From positions 335,001-399,000 of the forward strand of contig JAWQEG010001402.1 of the NCBI GenBank assembly GCA_033782935.1: a stretch of DNA of 64,000 bases. The letters are read 5' to 3'. This stretch comes from Petrolisthes cinctipes (lineage: Eukaryota > Arthropoda > Malacostraca > Decapoda > Porcellanidae). Below are positions 39,201 through 51,470 of the stretch, piece after piece. The position numbers and the translations under genes are program-made. Below the pieces are notes generated by a model. That model saw nothing but the letters and a program-made list of their open reading frames with translations, was not told the DNA's origin and searched no databases. How positions within the stretch are numbered: the stretch's first letter is position 1; each line of letters starts with the position of its first letter.

Positions 39201-42200
39201 GTCATTCTCAACAATTCATGTCCTTTCCTTAAATCTCTGTTTCCACTACCGGTATACCAGTATATATTTTTCCCATCTATCGAGCTTCCTTGTTGGATTG
39301 TCAACCCCGTCTCCCACTTTGGTGTTCAAGAGTTGTATAGAAGAACATCGTAGGCATTAACTATGGTGTGGTACTGGTACGATGATTCTGTAGTGTGCTT
39401 ATGGAGTCATCGTAATGGTACCACACCATCGTCAACACCACCAATGTTCTTGCCTACGGCCTAAAGTGTATTTTTATTCATTCTAACATCTTATGAATAG
39501 CAGGACCGTTTCATAATATCTTTTTCCCTTTAATCCTTCCCTGTCTCACCTCTTAGGTACTGTCATTCTCACAATTCATGTCCTTTCTTTAAATCTGTAT
39601 CAATTTGCTTTATATACATTATACCAACATCTCTTTCTATGCAGGTGCTTTTTAAAATATCTTTGGGACCCAATGTGCCAACCTGCAATTCAGATTGAGA
39701 TTACAGTACAGTACGGTATATAAATTTTCTTATGTATAAATAAACTGATGAAAAATAGTCACTCAATATTTCCATCATTTCCTTATTAGTCTCTGCAACT
39801 TTTCCCATTGTACTTGAGAGGTCCAGTCCTATCCGTATTTTGTTTGTTGTTCAACTTCTATATGAAGAGGTTTATTTTACATCTCTCTCTAGTTTGGGCA
39901 AAGTTTATTACTAACTCCCTTTTACTCCTTCTAATTATCCGATATAGTTCATCTCTCATGTGTCTGTAATTGATCAGATCGTACAAGTTCTTGCTGTACT
40001 ATGCTAAATGCTCTTTTTCACATAAATATATTGTTTCTACTGTATTTATTCATTGTATATTGAGGGTCTATGGTTCCCTGTTTCTATCACAGTGGTTTCC
40101 TATTTCATTTCCTATTGACCTAAGGTTGATTCAGTGACTCACACTTTACCATTACGGCACCGTCACGCCACATCACATCATATGAAAATTTCTTCCCTGT
40201 AAACAAATGGTGGTGCCGTGTAGCGTGAACATGACCATATGTTTACATGGAAGAAATTTTGATGTGACGTGATGTGATGGTATAGTGTGAATCAGCTTTC
40301 AGTGGTGATTATTTTCACATTATTCCGTTATATCCCACTCGTATCATGAGCATTTTTATTCTTACTTCAAGGAGATTCTGTAATGGTTACAATACTGTAC
40401 ACATTAACTAAAGACATTACGTGTATCTTGGCCCCTGGGGTGATGTCAGAATGAGTCCGTGCTCTTGCCACATTACCTCTCTCTTTCTCGTTCTTCCCCT
40501 CTCCTGTCCTCCCACCTTGTTCCCCGACGCTCGGCTTATAATTTGAAAACTAACTACAATTTTTTTCAATTTTTTGCCGATGAGTTTTCAATGAAAAGTG
40601 ACTAAAAGTAGGAAAAACCAAGCAAAGCTATCTTGCACCTATACCTATAAGACTTGAGAAATATTTCCTCTTTCAATATTGTTCTCTCACTCTCTCTCTC
40701 TGTGTATGACCATTTTTCCACACCACCACTGAGTTAAAAGTCTAGGCACTTTTTTTAAAGAGAATTCCTCTGTAGGCTCCTCTGGTGCATTTTGTGTGTC
40801 ATGGGCTTTGTTTAATGCAGAATAAATTCTTTTGAATGTCCTTTTACTTACGTTGGTCGCCTTGGCTATCCTTGCAGTTGCTCTTGAAGGTGACAACAAA
40901 GGTCCTCTGTTGGCCTTTTCTTCCAAAAAATACAGAATTACATTGTAAATAAGTTTTTTTGCTTGGCTGTGTAGCATGCAAGAATGAGTTGCGGTGGAAC
41001 CTTCCATGGCTAGAGAATGAGAGAATGACCAGGAGTGAACTATACTGACCTGGGTGATCCACTGACCACACGGGATGTTTGGTAGGCAACGCCGCATGAA
41101 TATCACATGTTGTCAAGTGTAATGGAAGGTATACAAAGTTAAAGATAATGGTTTTACCCTCAAAATACAGATCATTCATGAAACTATGCAGCCTCATTAT
41201 GAAAATATATCATTTAATAATAGTTGGTGTGAGAGAGAGGTCATCATTAGGGAGAAAGAGAGAGAGAGAGAGGTGATGTGGCCAGAGTGCGGACTCCTCC
41301 CAACCCCACCCCCTGGGCCAAGATATGCTACAAGGATTAGCCTATAGGGGTTTACTTCATTTTATTTAAGGCAAAAAACACAATGATATATTCCTTTAGA
41401 GGGAATATCTGAATGTAAAATGGTTGCATATTATTGTTGAAAATTGTGGTACCTTGCAGTGAAAGTAAATAGGCTACACAGGTGACCAGTTGTGTTTTGT
41501 TAACAATAAATAGTATTTGTTGTACTGTGCTAGCATAGTACAGTACTTTGGTAATGCTGTGCTATTGTACAAATATATGAAGGTAAATTGTACCAAAACC
41601 TTAAAGTAACATGTAGTCATGCTACCCAGTACATATCACATACTTTATATTTAATATACTGTAATTTATTTTAAAAAGTAATAATTTTTACATTAGATAG
41701 GAGTATATACGGTACCTGCCCAAGCCTAAGTCGGCTACTACCACCTTGGCGTTCTAATAATGGGCGGTTCAGAGGCCACTGTAATGACACTGAGTAAATC
41801 AAATCAATCTTGTGAGGTAACAGATGACCACGGAAATACAACCTTGAAAAACAAATCTTACTTGGAAGGTAACAAACAGTCTCGGAATTGTTCTGGGAAA
41901 ATCCAAAGAATTCTTGGGGGGTAACAGACAGCCTCGGAAATGTTACTGGGAAAACTCAAATAAATTTTGGAGGATAACAGACTGCCATTAGGTGTGCTGT
42001 CCGAAGTGACAGGCTGGTTAAAAGGTTAAAGGTCTGCCAATGAGTGGCAGTCAATGGGACAGAGTGTAGCACACACTGTGTGTATGAAACACAACTATAG
42101 CACACATCACAAGGATGATGAGTGGCCCAAAGACCTCTCCACCCACGTGAGACCCGAGTGTGGTATTATTAAATTGCTGTACAGTACTGTACTTCTTCAT

Positions 42201-44789
42201 CAACCCATTATGGGTACAGGTATTCTTTACAAAATTTAGAAGCTATATCAAGAAAACATTTTTGTATACCTGATAAAGGAAGGAAACAATGGCTCTTTTC
42301 TTTAAAGTCTTACCATTTTGTCAACTTAATTTTCCAGTCTTTATCTCATTATTTACCTCATATTAATAGCATTGAAATACTGTATGTAGTACTAATATAG
42401 TGCATATTTTCAGGCTGTTTCTAGTGGTGAAGTTGTGGGAGCTATTGTCTGCAAGTTAGATGTACACAAGAAAGTAACAGTTAGGGGTTACATTGCCATG
42501 CTGGCCGTCGATCACAGGTTTCGCAAGAGGAGAATCGGTAAGACACTAAACACTTGATTTTGTCTGTGTAATGATGGCTGTAATCTGGTTGGCATTATTA
42601 AACTACTCTTCAAGGAAAAGGTTCTTGGTCGCTCAATTTGTATTATTTTGTAATACAACGCGAGCAACATAGGCTAAGTCTTTTCCTGGAAGAATAAGTT
42701 TAATAATGCAACCCTCAGTATTTTTGGTATTGGTTTCTTTGTTAATACTTTCTCTCCCTCACAGAAGCATGAAAAACTTTAGTGTATATTTTTGTCCATA
42801 CTGAAGAAGGTGAGGACTAAAAGCTAAATGAGAAATGAGTTTAGAGAGGCCCACACATGTTGAATGTTATTGGAGATGCCAAGACACATTACAACACAGG
42901 CGATGGTTGACATTGATATCTCCTAAAATGGAGATGGGAAGTGAATAGAAAGATCACAAAGGTTGCAGAAATTATTGAAAAGTGACTTGCAATGGTCCAG
43001 GGCATCTCAAAGAGTTGTTTGTTACCTGAGGGTACAGAAAGAAATACTGTACTGTCATGTCAACATATCTCAACAAGTCTTTACCAGATTTGGCACAGGT
43101 TCAAATGCATCACAGAATAATGATTGAATCAAGAAAACCTGTGTTCAAACTTCCTCTGAGTTAATATTAATACTGTATCTCTAACTAATTAGGCCTGAAG
43201 AGTGGTCCAGGACCAATTAGCATGATATTATGTATGTGAGTTTATCTAGGGGAGTTACTCTAGTGTTTGCCTCGCTAACAAAATATTTTCATGATCTGCC
43301 ATTGAAGGTTTCTGTAGTATTACAGTGCTGTATGTGTATGACAGGCATCCAAATTAGAATTTAATCTTAACATTGTTAATTACTGGACTCAGATTCTTTT
43401 TTATTTTTATAGATAGACAAAGGTACAGTTGTGGAAGGGAGTTTCTTTACCCCCATGGGGTCTCTCTATACCCAAGCACACACATTGTTCAAATAATGGA
43501 AGAGAGTTGTGAATGAGAGTACTGTATAGGCTAATGTAATTGTAATAACTCATTTATGGAAACCTATCATCTATGTTGTTAGGCTATACTCTTATTTATT
43601 CACAACTCTCTTCTACCAAGGTGTGTGATAGGATATAGAGGGACTCCATGGGGGTAAAGAAACTCCCTTCTACAACTGTATTAATATTATTTAACAGTAA
43701 TATGGTACAGTAAGATATGAAAATTTGTTTCATGACTTAATGTATATTGTGGTAAATAATTATTCTTTGTTTCAGGCTCTAACTTGGTGCAGAGAGCAAT
43801 CCGTGCGATGGCATCTGATGATGCTGATGAAGTTGTACTTGAAACAGAGATAACAAATAAACCAGCACTTAGATTATATGAAAATCTTGGATTTGTTAGA
43901 GACAAACGGCTCTTCCGGTAGGTATACTTTATTGCATTTTACACAATACTGTACAGTTGGCTGCAGAAGTCCTGTTACTGGGACTTCAATCAGCATGCTG
44001 TATTGCATTCATGTAGTCTTAAATTTTTTATATGTTGTAAACCCTTAAAAGTAACATCGTATGTAAGAATTCTTGTGGCCAACAGTACCTTCAAGTGGCC
44101 AGTGTTAATTGTTATGAGAGTAATGTTGTGGTGAGTGAATCCTTAATAACTGTCGCGCTGTACACTCACAATCCACAATCCATTGCCCAGCTGAGATGAA
44201 GCCCGAGATCTGAAGCAGGCGGTGTCCAGACAACAGCCCACCCAAAGCCTCCATTGGTTGGAGATGTGTGTGTGTGTGGCTTCATGATGGTTTGGGTGGG
44301 CTGTCATCCAGAAACCGCCTGCTTCAGATTTCGGCCTTTGACTCAGGTGGGCTAGGGATTGTGGATTACAAGTGTACCTTCAACTGGCCAGTGTTAGTTC
44401 TCTTTGATAGTATTAAATTTAATCTTCTATTACCAAGTGCCCTTCTGTATGAGGAAGACCCTTTATTGACAACGTTTCACTGCTGCTTCTTTTTCTTTGT
44501 TAAATTTGAAGATGTTCTCTACAGTTCATTATCTATTCTGTTAAGCCTATGCATACTTTAACTCACCATGTACTATATTAAACTTCATTTATATACCGTA
44601 TATTTTTCATTATATATATTTCCTTCCTTCTCATACATTATTGTTCCTTATCCATTTTGTCATGCTAATACTGAACATATCTTAATTCATCATATACTGT
44701 ACTCAATTAATGTTATATATATATTTTTTCTTTTCAGGTATTATCTTAATGGTGTAGATGCACTTCGATTGAAATTATGGCTCAGATAA
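36253..44789 (+). CDS. NAA30: NatC N-alpha-acetyltransferase catalytic subunit, 4 exons
   Basis: Exons: 36253-37278, 42414-42537, 43776-43917, 44738-44789, all GT/AG and in phase, giving 447 aa. It acetylates the alpha-amino group of Met-Leu/Ile/Phe/Trp-type N termini on ribosomes, working with the NAA35 and NAA38 subunits. The first ~300 residues are low complexity: Ser/Gly, Thr and Gln/His runs. The conserved GNAT domain begins at [10 protein letters not shown] and includes [48 protein letters not shown] and the family C terminus [16 protein letters not shown]. The acetyl-CoA loop reads RKRRIG, where the usual motif has Gly at the fourth place. Start codon choice in the variable N terminus is uncertain. 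Confidence 0.97.
37345..37520. repeat. (CCTAA)-rich stretch with facing (TTAGG)
   Basis: Clusters of 'cctaacctaacctaa' variants at 37352-37440 face 'ggttaggtta' and 'ggttaagttagg' at about 37478-37508. These are arthropod telomere-type pentamers, degenerate, in NAA30 intron 1. Confidence 0.7.
37521..38154. other. NAA30 intron 1, unannotated part
   Basis: No gene. A short 'ggtcaggtcaggtcaagtca' tract lies near 37985. Confidence 0.4.
38155..38305. mobile_element. P1 foldback MITE
   Basis: Arms 'ctaattcctccaaactattc' and 'aggaatcaaggcactctaaa'. Confidence 0.75.
38455..39150. repeat. Polypyrimidine minisatellite, 17-bp unit
   Basis: Long array of 'ttctctctccttccctc' with small variants. The strand asymmetry is complete (C/T on plus). 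The open frames across it are low-complexity artefacts. Confidence 0.95.
39335..39465. mobile_element. Foldback MITE family G
   Basis: 'actatggtgtggtactggta' faces 'ggtaccacaccatcgtcaac', with outer 'aatgttcttgcctacggcc'. Confidence 0.8.
39466..40127. other. NAA30 intron 1, no gene seen
   Basis: A stretch at 39509-39600 repeats 39154-39235 ('cataatatctttttcc', 'tgtctcacctcttag'), so a local duplication surrounds the family G element. Confidence 0.5.
40128..40300. mobile_element. Foldback MITE
   Basis: The left arm 'cacatcacatcatatgaaaa' through 'tgtaaacaaatgg' pairs with the right arm 'catatgtttacatggaagaa' through 'gatgtgatgg'. Outer ends are TGATTCA and TGAATCA. Confidence 0.75.
40687..41000 (-). 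pseudogene. Transposase-like helix-turn-helix fragment
   Basis: The minus-strand frame encodes [20 protein letters not shown] followed by [21 protein letters not shown]. This resembles the N-terminal helix-turn-helix region common in transposase-like ORFs of arthropods and cnidarians. No DDE domain seen nearby. Assignment is by motif shape only. Confidence 0.4.
41200..41811. other. NAA30 intron 1, no gene seen
   Basis: Contains a short GA tract at about 41232-41275. Nothing else recognised. Confidence 0.45.
41812..41995. repeat. Minisatellite, ~61-bp unit
   Basis: About three copies of 'ggtaacagacagcctcggaa' followed by 'a.tgttctgggaaaa'. Confidence 0.75.
42566..42722. mobile_element. Foldback MITE family R
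   Basis: Arms 'attattaaactactcttcaa' and 'aagaataagtttaataatgc'. Related copies at 47307-47465 and 48965-49095, each between NAA30 exons or just downstream. Confidence 0.7.
43426..43678. mobile_element. TA-flanked MITE with ~45-bp terminal repeats
   Basis: Starts CAGTTGTGGAAGGGAGTTTC and ends with the near inverse. TA on both sides (43424-43425, 43679-43680). In NAA30 intron 2, about 100 bp before exon 3. Confidence 0.85.
43950..44095. mobile_element. MITE family W fragment
   Basis: Outer ends 'acagttggctgcagaagtcc' and 'gaattcttgtggccaacagt', interior mostly deleted relative to 19400-19632. Confidence 0.6.
44160..44372. mobile_element. Foldback MITE family F
   Basis: The arms pair over about 80 bp ('gtacactcacaatccacaat' with 'attgtggattacaagtgtac'). 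Confidence 0.8.
44490..44737 (+). repeat. Tandem copy of the NAA30 intron 3 acceptor region
   Basis: About 44515-44620 and 44640-44737 are diverged copies: 'actttaactcaccatgtact' against 'tcttaattcatcatatactg', each followed by AT then T-rich tract. Only the second ends in a used AG (44736-44737). Confidence 0.55.
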
Positions 44790-44814
44790 AATATAGGTAA
44801 GTAGGTAAGACACA

Positions 44815-45022
44815 GTACTGTAGACCCTGAATATACATTGAACAATTTTTTTGTATCCACCACACACACTTCATTTTACACTCAGTCCCTCATTGAAGAC
44901 CATCAAATGTTTTCCCAGCCTTCTTCTGTTCTTCATTACCATACAGACTAAGTAATTTACTGAGCCTGTGTTAAAACGATAGTGCTAAATTTAATAATCT
45001 TATGTCAAGGGCCAACTGTACA
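44815..45022. mobile_element. Mariner-like MITE (reverse), just after the NAA30 stop
   Basis: Begins 'actgtagaccctgaatatac' and ends 'tcaagggccaactgta'. It starts about 25 bp after the stop codon. Confidence 0.7.
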
Positions 45023-45084
45023 TTTGTTTACACATATATCTCATTGTATTTGTGATGTTATTTGAAGTATAATTATTTTGTTAC

Positions 45085-45725
45085 TCAGAGGAATCACTTG
45101 CAAAAGATTTACCAACACTGCACCCTACCTCCTCCTGTAACGGGAGATTCTTTTGTGGGTACAGTATATTAGTGGGCTACTGATTCCTCCTGACTATACC
45201 AGAAAACAAACACCCTCAGTGGTACTAATAGGGGATCTGTTTTGTGGTATAGTTTGGAGGAATTGCAGACCTTTCAATTTACCAACAAAAGAATCTTTCC
45301 TTAAGGAGGTAGTGCACTTTTGGTACATTGGAGCGTCTTGATTCCTCCAAAGTAGCTGGAAAATGGGACCAGAGGATAAAAAATAATGGGGTTCTGCTGC
45401 TTGGAATGACTTGGAGGAATCACTTGCTCCAGATTTACCAACTCTGTACTATCTCCTTAGGCAATGGTCAGCCTAAACCTACCCATTCCCAGTGGTGGAA
45501 TTACAGGGGAAATACTTTATGGGTACCTTACAAAACCAAGGGGAGACTCCTTTGTTGGTGAATTAGAAGGTCTCTGATTCCTCCAGTTTATGGCACAACA
45601 TAGATCCCATAATAGCACAAAACAGAACCCGTATTAGTACCATTGAGGGCGTCTGTTTCCTGGCATAGTTTGAAGGAATCAGATCAGAGACCTTCCAGTT
45701 CACCAACAAGAGAATCTCCCCCCTC
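45085..45725. mobile_element. Cluster of P1 and P2 foldback MITEs
   Basis: P2 copies at 45140-45305 and 45540-45722 surround a P1 copy at 45305-45460. Each shows paired 'gattcctcc' / 'ggaggaatc' arms. Confidence 0.75.
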
Positions 45726-45800
45726 AAACCCAGGTAAGACAACCAGACAGTGGCAGTTACCAGACTCCACCCAAGCTCTTTAATCCACTACAACACCTCA

Positions 45801-45801
<1 letters not shown>

Positions 45802-45837
<36 letters not shown>

Positions 45838-46145
45838 CAGTAATGCCTTGTTTTGTACTGTTTGTGTTATGGGTGTATTTCCTTGTTTGTAAGAAATGTG
45901 TGTACAGTAACTTCTCTTTGTACATTACCCACTCATATACAATAATGCCTTGTTTTGCACTGTTGTTATGGATGTGTATTACATTGTTTGTAATGAATGT
46001 GTGTACAGTAAACCCTCTTTGTATATTACTCACCCATAAACCCAGTGGTGGATAATGAGGATTTATTATACACAGATTCATGTATGGAAAATGGTATAAT
46101 ACACACCCATAACAACAATACAATGTAAAACAAAGAATTACTGTA
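45802..46145. mobile_element. (ATT)n followed by family C foldback MITE
   Basis: The (ATT)n tract is at 45802-45835. 'cagtaatgccttgttttgta' at 45838 faces 'taaaacaaagaattactgta' near 46143. Confidence 0.75.
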
Positions 46146-46195
46146 ATTGTTGCAAATATGGAAATGGATAGGGAATATTGTACTCTATGTGCAGT

Positions 46196-46335
46196 CAAGG
46201 AGCCTTATGCAAGAACGTTGGTGGTATTGACGATGACATGGTACCTGTACAACGACTCATTAGACAAACAACAAAGCCTTCGTACCTGTACCACACCATC
46301 ACCACCACCACCATTCTTCTTGCATATAGGCTAAT
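46196..46335. mobile_element. Foldback MITE family G
   Basis: Arms 'tatgcaagaacgttggtggt' and 'accaccattcttcttgcata'. Confidence 0.75.
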
Positions 46336-46589
46336 AATACTTCCCAAAGTTTTATCATCGCCTAGTTTTTCTCATGTAGTGTTTTGTTTACACATTGGTC
46401 TCTTCTTTTCAGAGTTGATCATTGCTACCTAGACATTACATACATACATTACATTACATTACATTACATAGGCCTCCAGATACGGTGCATTGATGATACA
46501 GTCGTTGCTGTGGTGGTCTCCTGCCTTCCTCATCCCAACATGATGCACTCCAGCCACTGTTTGGATTCATGTATAGGTCATTATTGATG

Positions 46590-47040
46590 TCACATAACTA
46601 TACACACACACACACACCAATACATACACAATACAATACAGACACAGTACTATACATACACACATAATGCAGACACAATACAATATATACACAGTACTAT
46701 ACATACACACCAATACAATACACACCCACTGTAATACACATCCAGTACAATACACACCCTTATAATACAGATACATTACAGTACACACAGTACTATACAG
46801 ACACAATACAGTACACACACAGTACAATACACACCCTTATAATACAGATACATTACAGTATACACACAGTACTATACAGACACCATACAGTATACACACA
46901 GTACAATACACACCCTTATATAACAGACGCATTACAGTACACACACAGTACTATACAGATGCAATACAGTACACACACACCAATTCAGAAATATTACAGT
47001 ACAATACACACCAAATACAGACCCAATATAATACAGTACA
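46590..47040. repeat. CA-rich minisatellite, ~80-bp unit
   Basis: 'gtacaatacacacccttata' recurs at about 46744, 46821 and 46901, with 'cacagtactatacagacac' between. Confidence 0.85.
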
Positions 47041-47465
47041 GTAATGCCTTGTTTTGTACTGTTGTTATGGGTGTGTATTATACTATAATCTATGAATATG
47101 TATACAGTAAACCTTCATTATACACCACTGTGTAATGTATATATAGAGGGTAGAGAGGGTTTACTCTACACAGATTCATTACAAACAGTACAATACACAC
47201 CCATAATACCAACAGTGCTAAACAAACAACACATTACTGTACTTACTTGTGTGTTGGCAGTGATTGTTAATATGATGAATGAATTGTATGATACTTTAAA
47301 AAAATTGGACTAAGTAAGGCTGGTGATATTATTAAACTATTTCTTTGGGGAAAGGTTCTCTTCATCACTCGGTTCCCATTATTTTGCAGCGCGAATTGAG
47401 TGATGTAAAGCCTTTTCCCTGAAGATGATGTTTGACAATACAACCCTAAGGATGTTTGTTATAAT
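47038..47465. mobile_element. Family C (47038-47245) and family R (47307-47465) MITEs
   Basis: Family C arms are 'cagtaatgccttgttttgta' and 'aacacattactgta'. Family R arms are 'attattaaactatttctttg' and 'ctgaagatgatgtttgacaa'. Confidence 0.65.
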
Positions 47466-47654
47466 TATTATTTTTTCCTGTCAGTCAGGTGTGATGAAAA
47501 AATAATATTGTTCATTGCCTTAAGTTTTTTTTTTAATGAAGAAAATGTTTTGTACAACCCCACTATGGTATATACTTGTTTGAAACACAAATAATTATCA
47601 TTTATCAAGTGTTGTCAGTTGAATTTATTGTCTGTTGGAAGCAGATTTATTACA

Positions 47655-47870
47655 AAAGACCCTGAATAAATGATGAATAAATTTATCACATACAGTATAT
47701 CCTTCTAACACAGGCTCAGTAAATCACCTGTTAGTCTGTGTAGTAATGAATAACAGAAGTCTGGGAAAACATTTGGTTGTTTTCAATGGATAACTTATCT
47801 GTGTAAAATGAAGTGTAGTGGTGATGGTTAAGTATTTATTCATTGTATATCCAGGGTATGTTGTACTGTT
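47655..47870. mobile_element. Mariner-like MITE copy
   Basis: Starts 'aagaccctgaataaatgatg', ends 'tatccagggtatgttgtact'. Confidence 0.7.
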
Positions 47871-47949
47871 GAGCAATGATTTTAGAAAATAATAATACTA
47901 CAAGATTTACTGTATCTAAATTGAAAGGAAGAGGGAGATATTTGTATGA

Positions 47950-48250
47950 CTTTGAGCCGTATGCAAGAATATTATTTTGTACTGGTGACGATGGCGTGGT
48001 AACGTGACGATGACTCCATAGGCACAATACAGAGCCATGGTACAGGTACCACACCATCGTTAAGGTGGTAATTCTTTTTTGGTACATTAGAGTGTCTTCA
48101 TTCCTCCAAAATATGCCAGGAAACAGGACCAGATGAACAAAAATAATGGTGTCCTGTTGCTTGGAATAGTTTGGAGGATTCAGTTGCTCCAGATTTACCA
48201 ACACAAAACTTCCCCCTTAACACCGTGAAAGATTTTGCATACAACGCTTT
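47950..48250. mobile_element. Family G MITE split by a P1 MITE at TTAA
   Basis: Family G is 47950-48059 plus 48221-48250. P1 (48064-48216) lies between two TTAA copies (48060-48063 and 48217-48220). Removing P1 and one TTAA restores the family G arm ('ccatcgTTAAcacc'). Confidence 0.85.
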
Positions 48251-48409
48251 GTTTTACTCCCATAAACATTAATTGTGTAGTGACAAGCCCTTGGTGTGTT
48301 TCATTCTTTGTTTTTATTGAAGGAACAGAAGAAAAATAAAGCTTTACCCAAACCATTATCATTTACATTCTGAGTTTCATATCACGTACATATTATACAT
48401 ATTATTATC

Positions 48410-49415
48410 TTTAAGGGGGTAACACAGCTTAGTAAATCTGGAGCAACTGATTATTTCTCCAAACTTTTCCATGCAACAACAGACCACCATTATTTTAGTT
48501 AATCTGGCTCTGATTCCTGGCATACATTGGAGGAATCAAGGTGTTCCAATTTACCAAAAGTGTATGCCTTAATTAAGGGGGTAAAACACTTTTGGTACAT
48601 TAGAGCACCTTGATTCCTCCAAAGTATGCCAGGAAACAACAGGGCCAGATTAAGAAAAATAATGATGTCGTATTGTTGCTTGGAATAGTTTAATGGGAGG
48701 AATCAGTTGCTCCAGAGTTACCACCAATAACACTGTACTATCCCCTTAATTAAATATGTTTATACGGTTGGAAGATAAAAATATATAAGTGTCTTTGGAG
48801 AGAAATGTTTGATAAGGTTGTAAATTCTCATGAAGGAAGATTGATTTTAACACAAATTAAATCCTTTTATTTTATACCTTTTGTTAATATAGCGGGCCCT
48901 CAATATAACACAAATATAGTAAGAATCTTACATAAATTTTTTTTACTACAGATGCCCAGGAAAACAAACATTTAGGATGGTGTTATGAAACTGCCACTTT
49001 GGGGAAAATACTGTTAAGTCACTCAGTTCGTATTAATTCGCAATGCGAGTTGAGAGATGAAGAGCCTTTTCCTTGAAGTAGTAGTTATTAGGGGTACAGT
49101 TATACATTTTTGGTACATTGTGGAGTGCCTTGATTCCTCCAAAGTATGCCATGCAGGAAACTGAACCAGGTGAACAATTATGGTGGCCTGTTGTTGCTTG
49201 AAATAGTTTGGAGAAAATCAGTTGCTCCAGATATACCAACAACACTATACTAACCCCTTAAAGTGGTATATAGTGCATTGTTGGTGGTGGTAAATCTGGA
49301 GTAACTGATTCCTCCAAGCTATTCCAAACAACAACAACAGACCGCCATTTTTTTTATTAATCTGGTCCTGTTTCCTGGCATACTTTGGAGGAATCAAGGC
49401 ACTCCAATGAACACT
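48410..49415. mobile_element. Tandem cluster of P1 MITEs with one family R copy
   Basis: P1 copies at 48413-48560, 48585-48745, 49095-49258 and 49260-49412, most ending in 'TTAAggggg' or 'cccccTTAA'. Family R at 48965-49095. Confidence 0.75.
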
Positions 49416-49654
49416 TGCAATCCAAAATATGTATCCAGGCTTGCTTCGAATGGCCTGATCGAGTATTAATTTAGCGAGCTCAAACAAATATGAAACAGGA
49501 TAAACGTTGTCATTGTTTCACTAGTATGTCAACTGATTTGAAATTTCAACAAGACCTGGATACATATTTTGGATTGCGAGTGTACCAATTGTGTACTACC
49601 CCCTTATATAATAATACGACCCTTTGGGATGTTACATATGTGTGTGAGTAAGAG

Positions 49655-50190
49655 AGTAAGGGTCATATGCAAGAACATCCGTGGTGCATACAGTGGTGTG
49701 GTACTTTTCTATGGAGTCTATGTCCTGGTACTATGCCATCGTATACACCACAGATGTTCTTGTGTACGGCCCTATATCTAAACACAGTCATTATTTTACT
49801 TGTTATTTTTGGATTGACTTCAGTACTGCCTTGTTATGTACTGTTGTTGTTATTGGTGTGTATTATATCAGTGTTATATTTATGAATCCCTGGGCCGTAT
49901 GCTCTTAAGAACATCTGTGGTGTTGATGATGGTGTGGTACTGGTATGATGGCTATATTTTTGTTTTTGTATGGAGTCTTCATACTAGTACCACACCATCG
50001 TCAACACCACCATTGTTCTTGCATATGGCCCACAACGTGTACAGTAAGCCCTCATTATCCACCACAGGGTTTATGTGTATGTAATGTACAAAAAGCGTTA
50101 ATTTACTGTACACACATTCATTACAAATACACAGTACAATACACACCCATAACACCAACAATAGTGCAAAACAAACAAGTCATTACTGTG
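49655..50190. mobile_element. Family G MITEs, one nested in a family C MITE
   Basis: G at 49659-49776. A second G at 49894-50033 interrupts family C (49820-49893 and 50034-50190). Confidence 0.7.
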
Positions 50191-50255
50191 TATGAATTAA
50201 TTTTTGAAGATGATTCTCATTACCTCTTCTGTACCTGTCTCCGCATCAGTCTTAA

Positions 50256-50865
50256 TTAAGGGGGTATATAGTACATTGTTGATGGTGGTAAATCTGGAGC
50301 ATCCGATTCCTCCAAACTATTCAAAGCAACAGGATACCAAAATATTTATTCGTTAGTTCTGTTTCCTGACATACTTTTGGAGGAATCGAGGAGCTCCAAG
50401 GTACCAAAAGTGTAGTACTGTACTCTCTTAAGGGGGTTCAATAATCTATTTTTGTTACTATTGGCCACAAGAATTGGTACACACGCTGTTGTTTTTGAGT
50501 GTTTACAACATAGAGAAATTGTCAGAATATGTAACTGCAATACAACATTATTATTATTATTATTGTTTTGTAAATCACTGAGTCACTTGGCAGGTCATCC
50601 ATTGCAGTACTTCCATAATAATGAATGACCTCTCTTTATATACAGCCTGTGTAAGAATTCCTGTGGCCAACTGGACATTAGAGTGTCTTGATTCCTCCAA
50701 AGTATGTCAGGAAACAACATGACCAGATGGCAAAGAATAATGGTGTCTTGTTGTTGTTTGGAATAGTTTTGAGGAATCATACAGTTGCTCCAGATTTGCC
50801 AACACTAACACTGTACTGTTGTTGAAGTTCCTCAAGCTCTCTGGCCGAGCAGCCCCAAACACTGT
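50256..50865. mobile_element. P1, W, P1 MITEs and a non-LTR tail
   Basis: P1 at 50256-50450, family W reversed at 50455-50680, P1 at 50670-50815. The last has the (CAA)n non-LTR tail (minus strand, 50815-50865, 'agagagcttgaggaacttca') inserted near its end. Confidence 0.65.
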
Positions 50866-51074
50866 ACTGTATATCCCCTTAATTAAACCAGTACTTCAAG
50901 TTTAATAAATTGTTTTTGTAAAAGGAATTGATTTATCTCATAGAACTGCCATACATACAACTGCAGCATAGAAATATAGATGATTTGTATTTTATAACAC
51001 TGTACAGTACTTTGATTTGATTTATTTGTAGAATAAAGAGGGTAAAGCCCTGACCGTGCAATTATGCTGTAAAA

Positions 51075-51470
51075 TATTCCATTGATATAATTAAATTTAT
51101 CACATATATCCTTTTAACACAGGCTCAGTAAATCACACATTAGTCTGTATGGTAATGAATAACAAAAACCTGGAAAAACATTTAGTGGTCTTCAATGAGG
51201 GACTTATGTGTGTAAAAGAAAGAAACGATGGATACAAGTATTTATTCATTGTACTGTATATCCAGGATCAACTGTATTCATAGACCACATTACATAGACT
51301 ACTACTAAGGCCCAGTACACACACAATAGAGCAGTGAATCATATACAAGAGTATCATTCCTGGTGTTGATGATGGCATGGTACCGATACGATGGCTCTGT
51401 TATTTGTCCGTGGAGTTGGCATACCAGTACGACACCATCGTATGCACCACGCATGAATGTTCTTGAATAT
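51075..51470. mobile_element. Mariner-like MITE and family G MITE
   Basis: Mariner-like at about 51080-51275. Family G at about 51335-51465 ('gttgatgatggcatggtacc' and 'gacaccatcgtatgcaccac'). Confidence 0.65.

Noticed and set aside
46567..46827. Cys/Val/Tyr-rich minus-strand frame
   Set aside because: Translation of the CA-rich minisatellite; not a cysteine-rich peptide gene.
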